From NCBI RefSeq assembly GCF_024347095.1, contig NZ_AP024903.1:1798001-1862000 (forward strand): a DNA stretch of 64,000 nt, read 5' to 3'. The notes beneath the pieces are model-generated. The model searched no databases. It was not told the origin of the DNA and worked only from the letters and a program-made list of their open reading frames with translations. How positions within the stretch are numbered: position 1 is the first letter of the stretch; each line of letters starts with the position of its first letter. Of this stretch, positions 45,796-55,515 are shown one piece after another. The stretch is from Vibrio rhizosphaerae (GTDB taxonomy: Bacteria; Pseudomonadota; Gammaproteobacteria; Enterobacterales; Vibrionaceae). Both the position numbers and the translations under genes were made by a program.

Positions 45796-47840
45796 GCGCC
45801 ATCCTTACATTTTTCACACTCTTCACAGAACGGTGCCGCAGCTTTCATCGTGGCAATCTGCGCCGGAGTCAGGATAGGCGCCGGGTTATCCGGCTTGGTG
45901 GTGATTTCATCGGGTAATTGCGCGGCTTGCCCGCCATATGCCACCGCACTGCCGGCACTGCCGCCGGCGTTGAGGTTAATCGCCGGGCCGGAGAGGTTGA
46001 CACTGCCGCTGTCGATGCTAATAAAACTACCCCCGGCGGATAAGGTTAAACCGGAGCCCGCCTCGGCGACGATTTTGGCCCCGCTTTTCAGAGTAATGGC
46101 ACTGCCGGTCTCGACCGCCGTCAGGCTGCCGATTTGCTGCGCCAGCGAGCCGCCGATATCGTGGGTCTGGTCTTGGGTGATTTTCAGGCGCTGCTCACCA
46201 TCAATGGTGAGATGGTCATTCATCTTGATGTGTTCATAACGGTCGTTTTCCACCGTGAAATGGCTGTCGTGACGAATCAGCGTGGTGGCATCGTTTTCAA
46301 TCAGCGCTTCGGTGTCTTTCTGGGCATGAATATAGACTTTTTCACGGTCGGACTGGTCTTCAAAACTCAGCTCGTTAAAGCCTTCGCCCTGATGGGTTTC
46401 AGTGCGCAGCACGGTTTTGCTTTTGTGCTCGGGCAACGGGTAAGGCGGCACCTGAGTGGCATTGTAAGCCCGCCCGGTCACCAGAGGCTGGTCCGGGTCA
46501 CCGTCGAGGAAATCCACAATCACTTCGTGGCCGATGCGCGGCACGGCAACCATGCCGTACTGACTGCCCGCCCACTGTTGTGACACCCGCACCCAGCATG
46601 AGCTCAGCTCATCGCCGTTGCTTTCGCGGTCCCACGGAAAATGCAGTTTCACCCGGCCATGCTCGTCACAGTAAATTTCTTCACCGGCCGGGCCGACCAC
46701 GGTCGCCACCATCGGGCCGTCCACCCGGGGTTTATTCTCTACCGGTGACAGCCACAAACTCTCACCGGGAATGGCGGTAAACTGGTTGGCATAGGTGGTG
46801 GCGCCGCTGCCGCCGGACTCTTCCAGTGCCTGCGGCTGACTGCCCTGATGGGCAATTTGTACCACCAGCCAGCTCTGATTCATCGCCGCATCAAGGTGCT
46901 CGCTGAGTTCAAACCGTACTCCGGCCTGAAGCATCGCCTGATTACTTTGACCGCGGGCGGTATGCGCCTCACGCCGCAGCGCATCAAGGCGGATTTGGCT
47001 GAATGCTTTGCCGGTCGCGTCATCTTTATAGCGCCCGGGCGCATCGAAGTGCTCGTACGTGGTGAGCTGGTAATCGAGATTGCTGCCTTCAACGCTCTGT
47101 TTAAAACTGTAGGTCGGCTTTTTAAAACTGTAGTCCTGCAACCACACCGCGCTGACCTCTGACTGCTTGCGCGCCGTCATTGCAGAAACATACGGCGTCT
47201 CAGAGACGCCGCCGGACAGCACGTTATACGGCACCGTCCCGCCGAGGCGGGTAAAGCCTTCCGAATTATCGGTCACCACCAGCGTATGTTTGTCGGAGTC
47301 ATGGGTGAAGGTGTACATCAGCCCTTCTTCAGCCGCCAGACGGTGGAAGAAATCTAAATCGGTTTCGCGGTATTGCACGCAGAATTCACGCGGCTGACTT
47401 TCCCGTTTGGTGGAAAAGGCATAATCGGTGATGTTCATTTCCTGTAGCAGAACGGAGAGGATTTGCGGCACGCTTTTTTGCTGGAAAATACGGCTGTTGT
47501 GGCGCAGCGAGAGCCGCTCAAGCGACGGCACCAGCGTCAGAGAATAAAAGGTGTGATGGTGGCCGGTATCGCCGCGGCTGAAATTACGGATGATGCCGTG
47601 CACCTTTTGCACCACTTGACCGTTACGCAGCACTTCGAGCAGCGCCGTGGTATCGACCATTTGCTCAAAAGTTAAGTCACTGTTGCGACTGGCGAGTTCA
47701 ATCTGATAACGATAGCCGTAAACCGGATGCCCGCCGGCGTCCACCGATGCTGAAACGGATTCAAATCCCTGATAGTCACGCACCACCAATGACGTATCAT
47801 TGACCCCATTGATCGTGAGCCTGAAACCTAACGTTGCCAT
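45783..47840 (-). CDS. vgrG: VgrG spike protein of type VI secretion
   Basis: 685 residues. N-terminal gp27-like part (MATLGFRLTINGVNDTSLVV...), then the gp5-like OB fold with DEHGRVKLHFPWDRE and the beta-helix spike with repeats of SAITLKSGAKI/AEAGSGLTLSAGG, near 560-630. The C-terminal extension ends CEECEKCKDGACAI, a Cys-rich tail that may bind metal or dock the adaptor/effector. No enzymatic tail. First gene of the effector operon; no hcp or structural T6SS genes are in the window, so this is an auxiliary cluster. Confidence 0.95.
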   Translation of the reverse strand: MATLGFRLTINGVNDTSLVVRDYQGFESVSASVDAGGHPVYGYRYQIELASRNSDLTFEQMVDTTALLEVLRNGQVVQKVHGIIRNFSRGDTGHHHTFYSLTLVPSLERLSLRHNSRIFQQKSVPQILSVLLQEMNITDYAFSTKRESQPREFCVQYRETDLDFFHRLAAEEGLMYTFTHDSDKHTLVVTDNSEGFTRLGGTVPYNVLSGGVSETPYVSAMTARKQSEVSAVWLQDYSFKKPTYSFKQSVEGSNLDYQLTTYEHFDAPGRYKDDATGKAFSQIRLDALRREAHTARGQSNQAMLQAGVRFELSEHLDAAMNQSWLVVQIAHQGSQPQALEESGGSGATTYANQFTAIPGESLWLSPVENKPRVDGPMVATVVGPAGEEIYCDEHGRVKLHFPWDRESNGDELSSCWVRVSQQWAGSQYGMVAVPRIGHEVIVDFLDGDPDQPLVTGRAYNATQVPPYPLPEHKSKTVLRTETHQGEGFNELSFEDQSDREKVYIHAQKDTEALIENDATTLIRHDSHFTVENDRYEHIKMNDHLTIDGEQRLKITQDQTHDIGGSLAQQIGSLTAVETGSAITLKSGAKIVAEAGSGLTLSAGGSFISIDSGSVNLSGPAINLNAGGSAGSAVAYGGQAAQLPDEITTKPDNPAPILTPAQIATMKAAAPFCEECEKCKDGACAI

Positions 47841-48439
47841 GCAGAAACCTTTGATGTTTTATTTGTAATCACACTGATTAAAATGAATTGCGTACTATCG
47901 TATTGAAACAAACTGAATATGATGAGTATATTTTTAGCACCGATAGTAATTTTTGAAGCAAGATCTCAATGTAAACCATATTGTTACATCACATTCAGTT
48001 CACATATTCCATCTCATCGTTACGATCAAAGCATATCTTTGATGGAAGGCAGTTGCCTTGTCAGACTAACAACCATTCCCACAAAAAGAAAACGTTCCCA
48101 ATATTAACAATGACTACATATCAACCAATTCATCCAATGAACTGACTAAAATCTCGATAAATCATGAGTAAAATCGATCAACTTTATAGATAACCCCTCA
48201 AAATTACTAACGACAAAGTCAATAGTATGAAGCAAGTCAAAATTACCGACACTTAAATAGGGAACGATACCAAAAAGTGATCCAACCGAATTTTTCATTC
48301 AAACAGTCAATGTAATCTCTAGATTCATCACCAAGATGAAACAAAATATTCAATCAATGATTGGATCCCCCAGCAAAGAATAAGTGTGGCTAAACCACTC
48401 ATGGGGATGAAAAATTTGAACTTTTTACGGAGTATAACG
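47841..48439. other. Intergenic region with divergent promoters
   Basis: About 600 AT-rich bases between vgrG and the porin. I see no convincing gene, CRISPR or strong hairpin. It must hold the vgrG and porin promoters; a small RNA cannot be excluded. Confidence 0.5.
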
Positions 48440-49429
48440 ATGAAAACAAGTGGTATTTTGAAACTATCAGCTGTTGCCCTATTCACTTCTGCAGCCCTCA
48501 ATGTTTATGCAGGAACCAGCGTGACGAATGAAATGGGAACCTTTGCGATCCACGGTGATGTCGAGTTTAATAATGACTATCGTAACCAAGAGACAACGGG
48601 GCCCGACACAACCACTTATGATCAAAATGGCCGCCTTTTGATTGGTGTTTCCGGTACGCGGGATGTGGGCAGTAATGGCTATATCAATGCAAATGCGGAA
48701 ACCTTACTGCATTTGGATGGCGATATTACTGCCGATGATGCCTGGATTGCCATTGGTGAGAAAGCCGATTGGGAAATTAAAATGGGCCGTTTTGAAGCAT
48801 ATGACTTATTCCCGGCGGGTCAGGATACGTTTGTGAATTACGCGCAAGATGTCTATATGACTAAGTATGCCCGGGGACGCAGTGATAACGGCCAGATTAA
48901 TCTTTCCAAAACGACTGAACGTGTCTACTTCGAACTTAGCACCAACTTTATGGCCAATGATGACACCAATAAAAACGCAAGAAATAATGCCGTATTTCTT
49001 CGCCCGGTCGTCGCGGCCGCACTGACTGACTCACTCAAATTAGCCGTCGGTGCAGAAGTGAATGTAACGGCTGATGCCGAAGATGCAGCCAACGATTTTT
49101 CCGGTTATGGTGCAACCCTGAATTATACAACGGGCGATTTCAATATGAACGTGAGCTATGCGACTCGTGACTTTGATGACACCACCAACCAAGAAGATAC
49201 CACTTACGGTGTGAACGCTCAGTATCAGAATTTCTTTATTGCTTATGTCTATGGCGAAACCGATACGGGAAAAACTTCGAAAAGCACCACGGTCTATTCC
49301 TCGTATAAGTTCGCCAATATTATGGATGTGGAAGACCTCGCGCTGTACGCTGGCGGCTATTATTCGGACGTAAAAGACTCAGACAAAACCGATAGTGGTT
49401 TACGTCTGCGAGTCAAATATCTCTTCTAA
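48440..49429 (+). CDS. Outer-membrane porin-like beta-barrel protein
   Basis: 329 residues from ATG 48440, which follows ACGGAGTATAACG and begins a good signal peptide (MKTSGILKLSAVALFTSAALNVYA). A longer frame to 48386 would put the signal peptide inside. The mature start TSVTNEMGTFAIHGDVEFNN, alternating strands and the last residues LRLRVKYLF (C-terminal Phe) are typical of Gram-negative porins. No selectivity can be read. A tandem repeat and a terminator hairpin follow. Confidence 0.88.
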   Translation: MKTSGILKLSAVALFTSAALNVYAGTSVTNEMGTFAIHGDVEFNNDYRNQETTGPDTTTYDQNGRLLIGVSGTRDVGSNGYINANAETLLHLDGDITADDAWIAIGEKADWEIKMGRFEAYDLFPAGQDTFVNYAQDVYMTKYARGRSDNGQINLSKTTERVYFELSTNFMANDDTNKNARNNAVFLRPVVAAALTDSLKLAVGAEVNVTADAEDAANDFSGYGATLNYTTGDFNMNVSYATRDFDDTTNQEDTTYGVNAQYQNFFIAYVYGETDTGKTSKSTTVYSSYKFANIMDVEDLALYAGGYYSDVKDSDKTDSGLRLRVKYLF

Positions 49430-49451
49430 CTAGCTATCTGTCTAAATAGCG

Positions 49452-49502
49452 ATTTGTTGTCTAAATAAATTTGTTGTCTAAATAAATTTGTTGTCTAAAT
49501 AA
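49452..49502. repeat. Three 17-bp tandem repeats after the porin
   Basis: ATTTGTTGTCTAAATAA at 49452, 49469 and 49486, with a partial unit before. Flanked by TAGCTATC sequences at about 49431 and 49504. Noncoding. Confidence 0.85.
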
Positions 49503-49539
49503 ATAGCTATCGGTTCTAAATTAATACAACACTGCCTGT

Positions 49540-49597
49540 CCGCCCTACCTCTGTGGTCACCGATTCGGTTCGGTCACAGAGATAAGGCGGATTTTCT
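49540..49597 (+). terminator. Terminator of the porin gene
   Basis: CCGCC (49540-49544) ... GGCGG (49586-49590) enclose CTCTGTG/CACAGAG, giving an interrupted long stem, followed by ATTTTCTATT. Confidence 0.7.
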
Positions 49598-49610
49598 ATT
49601 GGGCGAAGAT

Positions 49611-50258
49611 TCAGTTGATCAACGGTATGATTTCTTCCAATGAATGAAAGCATTGATCGGCGAGTGTAAAACGAGGGTCCGGATGGTGCTCGTTCACCAC
49701 AAATGTGGTCATCGAAGCGGCTTTAGCGGCGATCATCCCGGTGACACTGTCTTCAATGACCAAACACTGCTGAGGCGCAACGTCGAGTTTATGGGCTGCA
49801 CTTAAATAAACTGCAGGATGCGGTTTGCCATATGCTTCATGATCGGCACTACAGATTTGACTGAAATAATCTTTGATTTCCAGACGCTCAAGCACGGCCT
49901 GAATAATTTCCGGCCCCGATGATGTAGCCAGTCCGATACGATACCCGGCCTGTTGTAATGTCGATAACAGTTGATGAACACCGGGCATTGCACGGCCATG
50001 CTCTCTGACCTGCACAATCAGCTTTTGTATGATTTCCTGTGCTAAAATCGCAGGGTCTACCTCTAACTGACAGCGCTGGCACCAAATGGCAGCGATGGTA
50101 TCCAAACGTTTTCCCATGGTGTACTGAATACATTCCTCGACCGTAATCTCAGCACCATATGTCGCCAGCGTTTCAATCTGCGCCTGCCGCCAAAAGGGTT
50201 CTGAGTCAATTAATACCCCATCCATATCAAAAATAACTGCGTTATATGGCAATGCCAT
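49611..50258 (-). CDS. HAD-family sugar-phosphate phosphatase (YniC/2-deoxyglucose-6-P type)
   Basis: 215 residues from ATG 50258, preceded by GAGGAG; the frame to 50324 is longer but adds an unlikely serine/asparagine-rich start. HAD motif I FDMDGVLIDSEPFW, with Asp nucleophile and acid/base, is at residues 10-23. Motif II is LATSSGPE, Lys in YGKPHPAVYL, motif III VIEDSVTGMIAA. Cap-1 domain present. Hydrolyses hexose-type phosphates in the cytoplasm; E. coli YniC acts on 2-deoxyglucose-6-phosphate and similar esters. Single gene. Confidence 0.9.
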   Translation of the reverse strand: MALPYNAVIFDMDGVLIDSEPFWRQAQIETLATYGAEITVEECIQYTMGKRLDTIAAIWCQRCQLEVDPAILAQEIIQKLIVQVREHGRAMPGVHQLLSTLQQAGYRIGLATSSGPEIIQAVLERLEIKDYFSQICSADHEAYGKPHPAVYLSAAHKLDVAPQQCLVIEDSVTGMIAAKAASMTTFVVNEHHPDPRFTLADQCFHSLEEIIPLIN

Positions 50259-50316
50259 CTGCTCTCTCTCCTCTATTTGTCGGGATTTCAAATTGTCGGA
50301 ATTTGAAATAGAAAAA

Positions 50317-50333
50317 GCCAGCAAAATGCTGGC
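50317..50333 (-). terminator. Terminator of the small outer-membrane protein gene
   Basis: GCCAGCA (50317-50323) pairs with TGCTGGC (50327-50333); on the minus strand it is followed by TTTTTC. Confidence 0.85.
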
Positions 50334-50363
50334 TTAACTTGATCAATCAAGAATGGGGAAAAC

Positions 50364-50846
50364 TTAAAGAAAATGGAATGTTGCATTCAGATTGAAAGTT
50401 TTCATGTCATCATCACCCATGACATAAGTCTGATAGCTTGCACCAAAGGAAACCGGCCCCATCAGGAAATATTCCGCACCGACACCGTACATGATGTCAA
50501 CACCATCATCCACTTTGGCACCATTGACTTTTTCATCCCAGAAATGCAAGCCACCTTTGGCATAAATATGCAGCGGACCAAAATCAATGCTGGGCTTCAG
50601 AGCGAGATAAGCAGATGTCGCCTTGGTTTTATTGGCCGGGGAAACATCAATTTCTTCAAATTTGGTAAACCCACCTTCCACACCAATCAATGGCAGGATC
50701 CCAGTCCCGAGGTGAATATTGTAGGCGGTTCCATGTTCACCTTTAAAGTCAGATTGTCCAACGGAAGCACCGCCATAAATCCATGAATCTGCAAAAGCAG
50801 ACGTTGATGCACCCAACAGTGCCAATCCAATTAATGTTTTTTTCAT
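50364..50846 (-). CDS. Small outer-membrane beta-barrel protein
   Basis: 160 residues with signal peptide (MKKTLIGLALLGASTSAFA, cut about 19). The mature part alternates Gly/aromatic strands (WIYGGASVGQSDF, AYNIHLGTGILPLIGVEGG, LHIYAKGGLHFW, YGVGAEYFLMGPVSFGASY) and ends NATFHFL. It fits an eight-strand OmpA/OmpX-like barrel without a periplasmic domain. Role unknown; relatives act in surface adaptation or adhesion. Own terminator downstream. Confidence 0.85.
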   Translation of the reverse strand: MKKTLIGLALLGASTSAFADSWIYGGASVGQSDFKGEHGTAYNIHLGTGILPLIGVEGGFTKFEEIDVSPANKTKATSAYLALKPSIDFGPLHIYAKGGLHFWDEKVNGAKVDDGVDIMYGVGAEYFLMGPVSFGASYQTYVMGDDDMKTFNLNATFHFL

Positions 50847-51005
50847 GATGAACCTTCTCTACTGTTTTTCATCGGTGACCATACAATCAAATATAATCAA
50901 TACCATCAGTGATCATGACTCAAGCGGTATAAAATTGCCGATGCTCGTCAAAAAATCAACAGGATTTTCTATAATAGTTTGTCATATGCAAAAATCGAAC
51001 CTGAA

Positions 51006-54000
51006 TTAACACTCACTGATTGCATTGATGATTCGCTTATCAGATACCGGGTAAGGCGTACCAAGTTGTTGCGCAAAGAAGCTCACCCTTAACTCTTCAA
51101 TCATCCACCGGATAGCCTTAACCGACTCAGGAATCGGCGCACCTTTCGGAATTTTGTTGAGTAACTCCCGGTAATCTTGTGTCACCGATTCGATTTTCAG
51201 CATATGCAGGCGATCTTTGTTCGGATCAATGGGTAGTTTTTCCAATCTGCGCTCGATAGCCTTCATATACCTTAGGATATCCGGTAGCTTTTTCCAACCA
51301 CACTCCGTGGCAAAGCCTTTGAAGATCAAGCCCTCAATCTGTGCTTTGATATCAGAAAGTGCAAACGCCATCGTAAAATCAACTTTTCCTTTCAGCTTTT
51401 TGTTGATTTGGTACGCTGTGGTCAAAATTTCTTCCACTTGCTTGGCAATATCAACCACCGTATCGCCCAACTCAGCACGCACATACTCTTTCAACGCTTC
51501 AAACGACTCAGCCTGCCAGACCAATCCGCCCTGCTCATCAATCAGTTTGTCGATGCCACAGGCAATACAATCATCAATCAAATCCAATACTTTGCCGTAT
51601 GGGTTGAAATAGAGCCCGAGTTTGGATTTATTCGGTAGATTGGTATGCAGATATTTCACGGGTGACGGCACATTAAGCAAAATTAAGCGTCGCTCTCCGG
51701 CGCGCATTGCGCGTTGCTGCTCCTGCTCAGTCTCAAAGAGCTGAATCGCGACACTGTCTTTTTCATCAACCAGAGCCGGATAGGCGCGCACCTCAAAGCC
51801 ACCTTTTTTCTGCTGATAAACCTGAGGTAACTCCCCAAAACTCCAGGTATGCAGACCTTGCTGTTCGATATCATCATCAGCCACCTGCGAGAGGGTTTCT
51901 TTCACTTTGTCTTTCAGGCTCTCTTTAAGCGCAAATAAATCTTTGTTTTCTCGTAATTTTCGATGCCGATGGTCAACCGCTCGGAATGTGATTCGCAGGT
52001 GATCCGGGATCTGGTCAACCTGCCAGTCTTCCCGCAGAATCGTCACACCGCTCATTCGCTTCAGCTCTTTTTCCAATGCGTCCAATAATGGTAGTTCCAT
52101 CGGTGTTGTCCGGGCTAAAAAAGCATCCGCATAGTTCGGTGCCGGGACAAAATTCTTGCGCAATGTTTTCGGCAACGATTTGATCAAATTAACCACTAAC
52201 TCGTGCCGTAGCCCCGGAATTTGCCAGTCAAAATCCACTGGCTCAATCTGGTTCAAGACCGGCAGTGGAATATGAACCGTGACACCGTCACTATCATCAC
52301 CGGGTTCGAACTGGTAACTGAGCTTGAGTTTTATACCATTCTGATGCCAGAAATTCGGGTAGTCGAGCTCAGTCACATGGCTGGCATCGCCTTTGAATAA
52401 CATCTCTTTTTCAAAATGGAGCAACTCGGGATTCTCCCGGCTGGCCTTTTTCCACCACGTATCGAAATGGCGGCCGGAAACCACCTCGGTGCCGACGCGC
52501 TGATCATAAAACTGAAACAAGGACTCATCATCGATCAGAATATCCCGGCGTCTCGATTTATGCTCCAGCTCTTCAACTTCTTGTAACAGCTTGCGGTTTT
52601 GCTTGAAGAACGCGTGTTTGGTTTCCCACTCTCCTTCAACCAAAGCGCTGCGAATAAAGATTTCCCGGCTCAGAGTCGCATCAATCGTTCCATAGTTCAC
52701 CAGCCGTTTGGCAACAATCGGTACACCAAACAAGGTGACTTTTTCATAAGCCATCACCGCCGCACGTTTTTTCGACCAGTGCGGCTCACTGTAGCTGCGT
52801 TTGATCAAGTGTTGTGCCAGCGGTTCAATCCATTCCGGCTGAATTTTTGCGACCACTCTGGCCCAGAGTTTTGAGGTTTCCACCAGCTCGGCTGACATCA
52901 CCCATTTCGGTTGCTTCTTAAATAAACCGGAAGCCGGGAAAATATGAAACCGCGCATTTCTCGCACCGTGGTACTCTTTCTCTTCCTGATCTTTGATCCC
53001 GATATGAGACAATAATCCCGCTAAAATCGAGGTATGTACCCCCTGATAACTGCCGGGCTCGTCATTCAGCTTCAGCCCCAGATCATGCATACTCTGATGC
53101 AACTGGAAGTAGACATCCTGCCATTCGCGAATACGCAGATAGTTCAGATAATCACTCTTACACTGGCGTCGGAACTGGTTTCCGGTCAGCGCTTTCTGCT
53201 GTTGCTTGATGTAATCCCATAAATTCACAAAGGTCAGGAAATCAGAATCTTCATGGTAAAAACGGCGATGTTTATCATCGGCAGACTGCTGTTTGTCTGC
53301 CGGGCGCTCGCGGGGATCCTGAATTGACAAGGCTGAGGCAATAATCATCACCTCTTTGAGACAGCCCCACTGCGGTGCTTCGAGCACCATACGGGCCAAA
53401 CGTGGATCAATCGGCAGACGCGAGAGTTTTTGCCCAATGGCGGTCAGGCGCTTTTTGCGTTCCTGAGACTGGGCCTGAATCGCGCCTAACTCTTCAAGAA
53501 GACGGACACCATCTTGAATATTGCGTTTATCCGGGGCTTCAACAAAAGGAAATGCTTCAATGTCACCAAGCCCTAAGGCGGTCATCTGCAAAATGACCGA
53601 TGCCAGATTGGTTCTGAGGATTTCCGGGTCGGTAAATTCCGGACGCGACTGAAAATCGTCTTCGGCATAAAGGCGGATACAGATCCCGGCTTCAACCCGG
53701 CCGCAACGTCCTTTCCGCTGGTTGGCGCTGGCCTGAGAAATGGGTTCGATCGGTAACCGCTGGACTTTAGTGCGGTAACTATAACGACTGATCCGGGCGG
53801 TTCCCGGGTCAATCACGTATTTGATGCCCGGAACGGTTAAAGAAGTTTCAGCGACGTTGGTCGCCAAGACAATCCGGCGGCCACTATGGGGCTGAAAAAT
53901 CCGATTCTGCTCACCGGCGGAAAGACGCGCATACAACGGCACAATTTCGGTATGTTTCAGATTGCGCTTACTCAAAGCATCTGCCGTATCTCTGATCTCG

Positions 54001-55013
54001 CGCTCGCCGTTCATAAAGATCAGAATATCCCCCGGCCCCTCATCACTGAGTTCATCGACCGCTTCAAAAATCCCTTCAAGCTGATCACGATCACTGTCAT
54101 CTTCTCCGGCTAAGGGGCGATAACGGGTATCGACCGGATAGGTCCGGCCGGAAACTTCAATAATCGGCGCACCGTCAAAATGCTGAGAGAAACGCTCAGG
54201 ATCGATCGTTGCGGAGGTGATAATCACTTTCAGGTCAGGGCGCTTTGGCAACAACTGCTTTAGATAACCGAGAATGAAATCGATGTTCAGACTACGCTCG
54301 TGGGCTTCATCAATGATAATCGTGTCATACTGATTGAGGAATCGATCATGCTGAATTTCCGCCAGCAGTATCCCGTCAGTCATCAGTTTAATCTGTGTCT
54401 GATCGGAGATTTGATCATTAAACCGCACTTTATAGCCGACAAAATCTCCCAGTGAGGTTTGGGTCTCCTCAGCAATTCGGGTCGCAACCGAACGAGCGGC
54501 CAAGCGACGCGGCTGCGTATGACCAATGACCCCGTAAGTACCACGCCCCAGTTCTGCACAGATTTTCGGCAACTGGGTGGTTTTTCCTGAACCGGTTTCC
54601 CCCGCGACAATCACGACCTGATGGTTTTCAATCGCTTGTGCAATATCATCTCGTTTCTGGCTGACAGGCAGAATTTCCGGGTAATCTAACACCGCGGTGG
54701 TTTGTTTACGCAGCTCGGCAGCCATCATCGATTTGGCAATATCCTGCGCAATTTCATCAAAAACAGCCTGTTTGGCGTTGGAATTCTTGATATTACGGGC
54801 GCCCTGAATCCGTTTGTTCAGGCGGAAGCGATCTTTCAGCATGCATTCGTTCAATGCATGACGCAGTGTTTCCGGGGTATTAGGCTGTGCCTGAGGCGGT
54901 TGGGTATGTGGCTGTGACGAGGTCAAAGCGAATCCTACTGTATACTTGATTAAAACTGGCCGGATTGTATCACTGTCAGGCCATGACACCAAAAACTCCT
55001 TGATTTTCATCAC
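51006..55013 (-). CDS. hrpA: ATP-dependent RNA helicase HrpA
   Basis: Up to 1335 residues. DEAH-box helicase: Walker A GETGSGKTTQLPKI near 134-147, IIIDEAHERSLN near 235, SATIDPERF, and the ratchet/OB region, then the long HrpA-specific C-terminal half with DUF3418. In E. coli HrpA rescues stalled or collided ribosomes. The first 30 residues (MMKIKEFLVSWPDSD...) do not look like HrpA; family similarity begins at TLRHALNECMLKDRFRLNKRI. Possible real starts are GTG 54989 behind AAGGAG, or TTG 54926 (before TSSQPHTQ). The coordinate given is the longest frame. Confidence 0.95.
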   Translation of the reverse strand: MMKIKEFLVSWPDSDTIRPVLIKYTVGFALTSSQPHTQPPQAQPNTPETLRHALNECMLKDRFRLNKRIQGARNIKNSNAKQAVFDEIAQDIAKSMMAAELRKQTTAVLDYPEILPVSQKRDDIAQAIENHQVVIVAGETGSGKTTQLPKICAELGRGTYGVIGHTQPRRLAARSVATRIAEETQTSLGDFVGYKVRFNDQISDQTQIKLMTDGILLAEIQHDRFLNQYDTIIIDEAHERSLNIDFILGYLKQLLPKRPDLKVIITSATIDPERFSQHFDGAPIIEVSGRTYPVDTRYRPLAGEDDSDRDQLEGIFEAVDELSDEGPGDILIFMNGEREIRDTADALSKRNLKHTEIVPLYARLSAGEQNRIFQPHSGRRIVLATNVAETSLTVPGIKYVIDPGTARISRYSYRTKVQRLPIEPISQASANQRKGRCGRVEAGICIRLYAEDDFQSRPEFTDPEILRTNLASVILQMTALGLGDIEAFPFVEAPDKRNIQDGVRLLEELGAIQAQSQERKKRLTAIGQKLSRLPIDPRLARMVLEAPQWGCLKEVMIIASALSIQDPRERPADKQQSADDKHRRFYHEDSDFLTFVNLWDYIKQQQKALTGNQFRRQCKSDYLNYLRIREWQDVYFQLHQSMHDLGLKLNDEPGSYQGVHTSILAGLLSHIGIKDQEEKEYHGARNARFHIFPASGLFKKQPKWVMSAELVETSKLWARVVAKIQPEWIEPLAQHLIKRSYSEPHWSKKRAAVMAYEKVTLFGVPIVAKRLVNYGTIDATLSREIFIRSALVEGEWETKHAFFKQNRKLLQEVEELEHKSRRRDILIDDESLFQFYDQRVGTEVVSGRHFDTWWKKASRENPELLHFEKEMLFKGDASHVTELDYPNFWHQNGIKLKLSYQFEPGDDSDGVTVHIPLPVLNQIEPVDFDWQIPGLRHELVVNLIKSLPKTLRKNFVPAPNYADAFLARTTPMELPLLDALEKELKRMSGVTILREDWQVDQIPDHLRITFRAVDHRHRKLRENKDLFALKESLKDKVKETLSQVADDDIEQQGLHTWSFGELPQVYQQKKGGFEVRAYPALVDEKDSVAIQLFETEQEQQRAMRAGERRLILLNVPSPVKYLHTNLPNKSKLGLYFNPYGKVLDLIDDCIACGIDKLIDEQGGLVWQAESFEALKEYVRAELGDTVVDIAKQVEEILTTAYQINKKLKGKVDFTMAFALSDIKAQIEGLIFKGFATECGWKKLPDILRYMKAIERRLEKLPIDPNKDRLHMLKIESVTQDYRELLNKIPKGAPIPESVKAIRWMIEELRVSFFAQQLGTPYPVSDKRIINAISEC

Positions 55014-55081
55014 CCGTCTGACCAGACAGTTCTCAATCCAATCTGATGCAGGCTTACCATTTTTGATGTATATTTCGTTTG

Positions 55082-55492
55082 ATGTCAGACATGCAGGATG
55101 AGACCTTAGATAACGTGAAAGCTTCTGAATTCATTCATATACTTAATGCCCTGCCCAATGATCCGGAAATCGTGACCGGAGAAACGTGGCTACCGGAGCG
55201 TTTATTACAGGTCTCCTATCTCGACGATTTGTTATTTTGTCAGTTTGATAATGCCCCGGAAGAGATTGAGGGTGAAGAAGAAGGCAGAGGATTCGTCGAC
55301 CATGAACTGACACTGCTAAAAAGTCATATCATGCAGATCTTTCTCGAAAAAGCCCCGCTGGAACATAAGCGAGATGCCATTCTGGCTCTGATTCTTTATG
55401 CCCACGAGCACTCTTCATCCGATGTTGTCGAGATGCTTGAACAGCTCAGTCTGCAAGAAAGTCGTTTACAGGAAAGCGATCAAGACATTTAA
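55082..55492 (+). CDS. Conserved acidic protein of unknown function
   Basis: 136 residues, very acidic (EEIEGEEEGRG near 62-72), mostly helical, no membrane or signal segment. ATG 55082 is chosen; a TTG directly before it (55079) also lies in frame. Divergent from hrpA, with only 68 bases between. I do not recognise a named family; codon use matches neighbours so it is a resident gene. Confidence 0.75.
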   Translation: MSDMQDETLDNVKASEFIHILNALPNDPEIVTGETWLPERLLQVSYLDDLLFCQFDNAPEEIEGEEEGRGFVDHELTLLKSHIMQIFLEKAPLEHKRDAILALILYAHEHSSSDVVEMLEQLSLQESRLQESDQDI

Positions 55493-55515
55493 TCCCCTGT
55501 CAGCGGCATGTGGGG

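Noticed and set aside
49452..49502. Tandem 17-base repeats considered as a CRISPR
   Set aside because: Units are directly adjacent with no spacers and no palindromic stem.
51006..55013. Using ATG 55013 as the certain HrpA start
   Set aside because: The first 30 residues are not HrpA-like and internal GTG/TTG starts have comparable or better support, so the start is left open.
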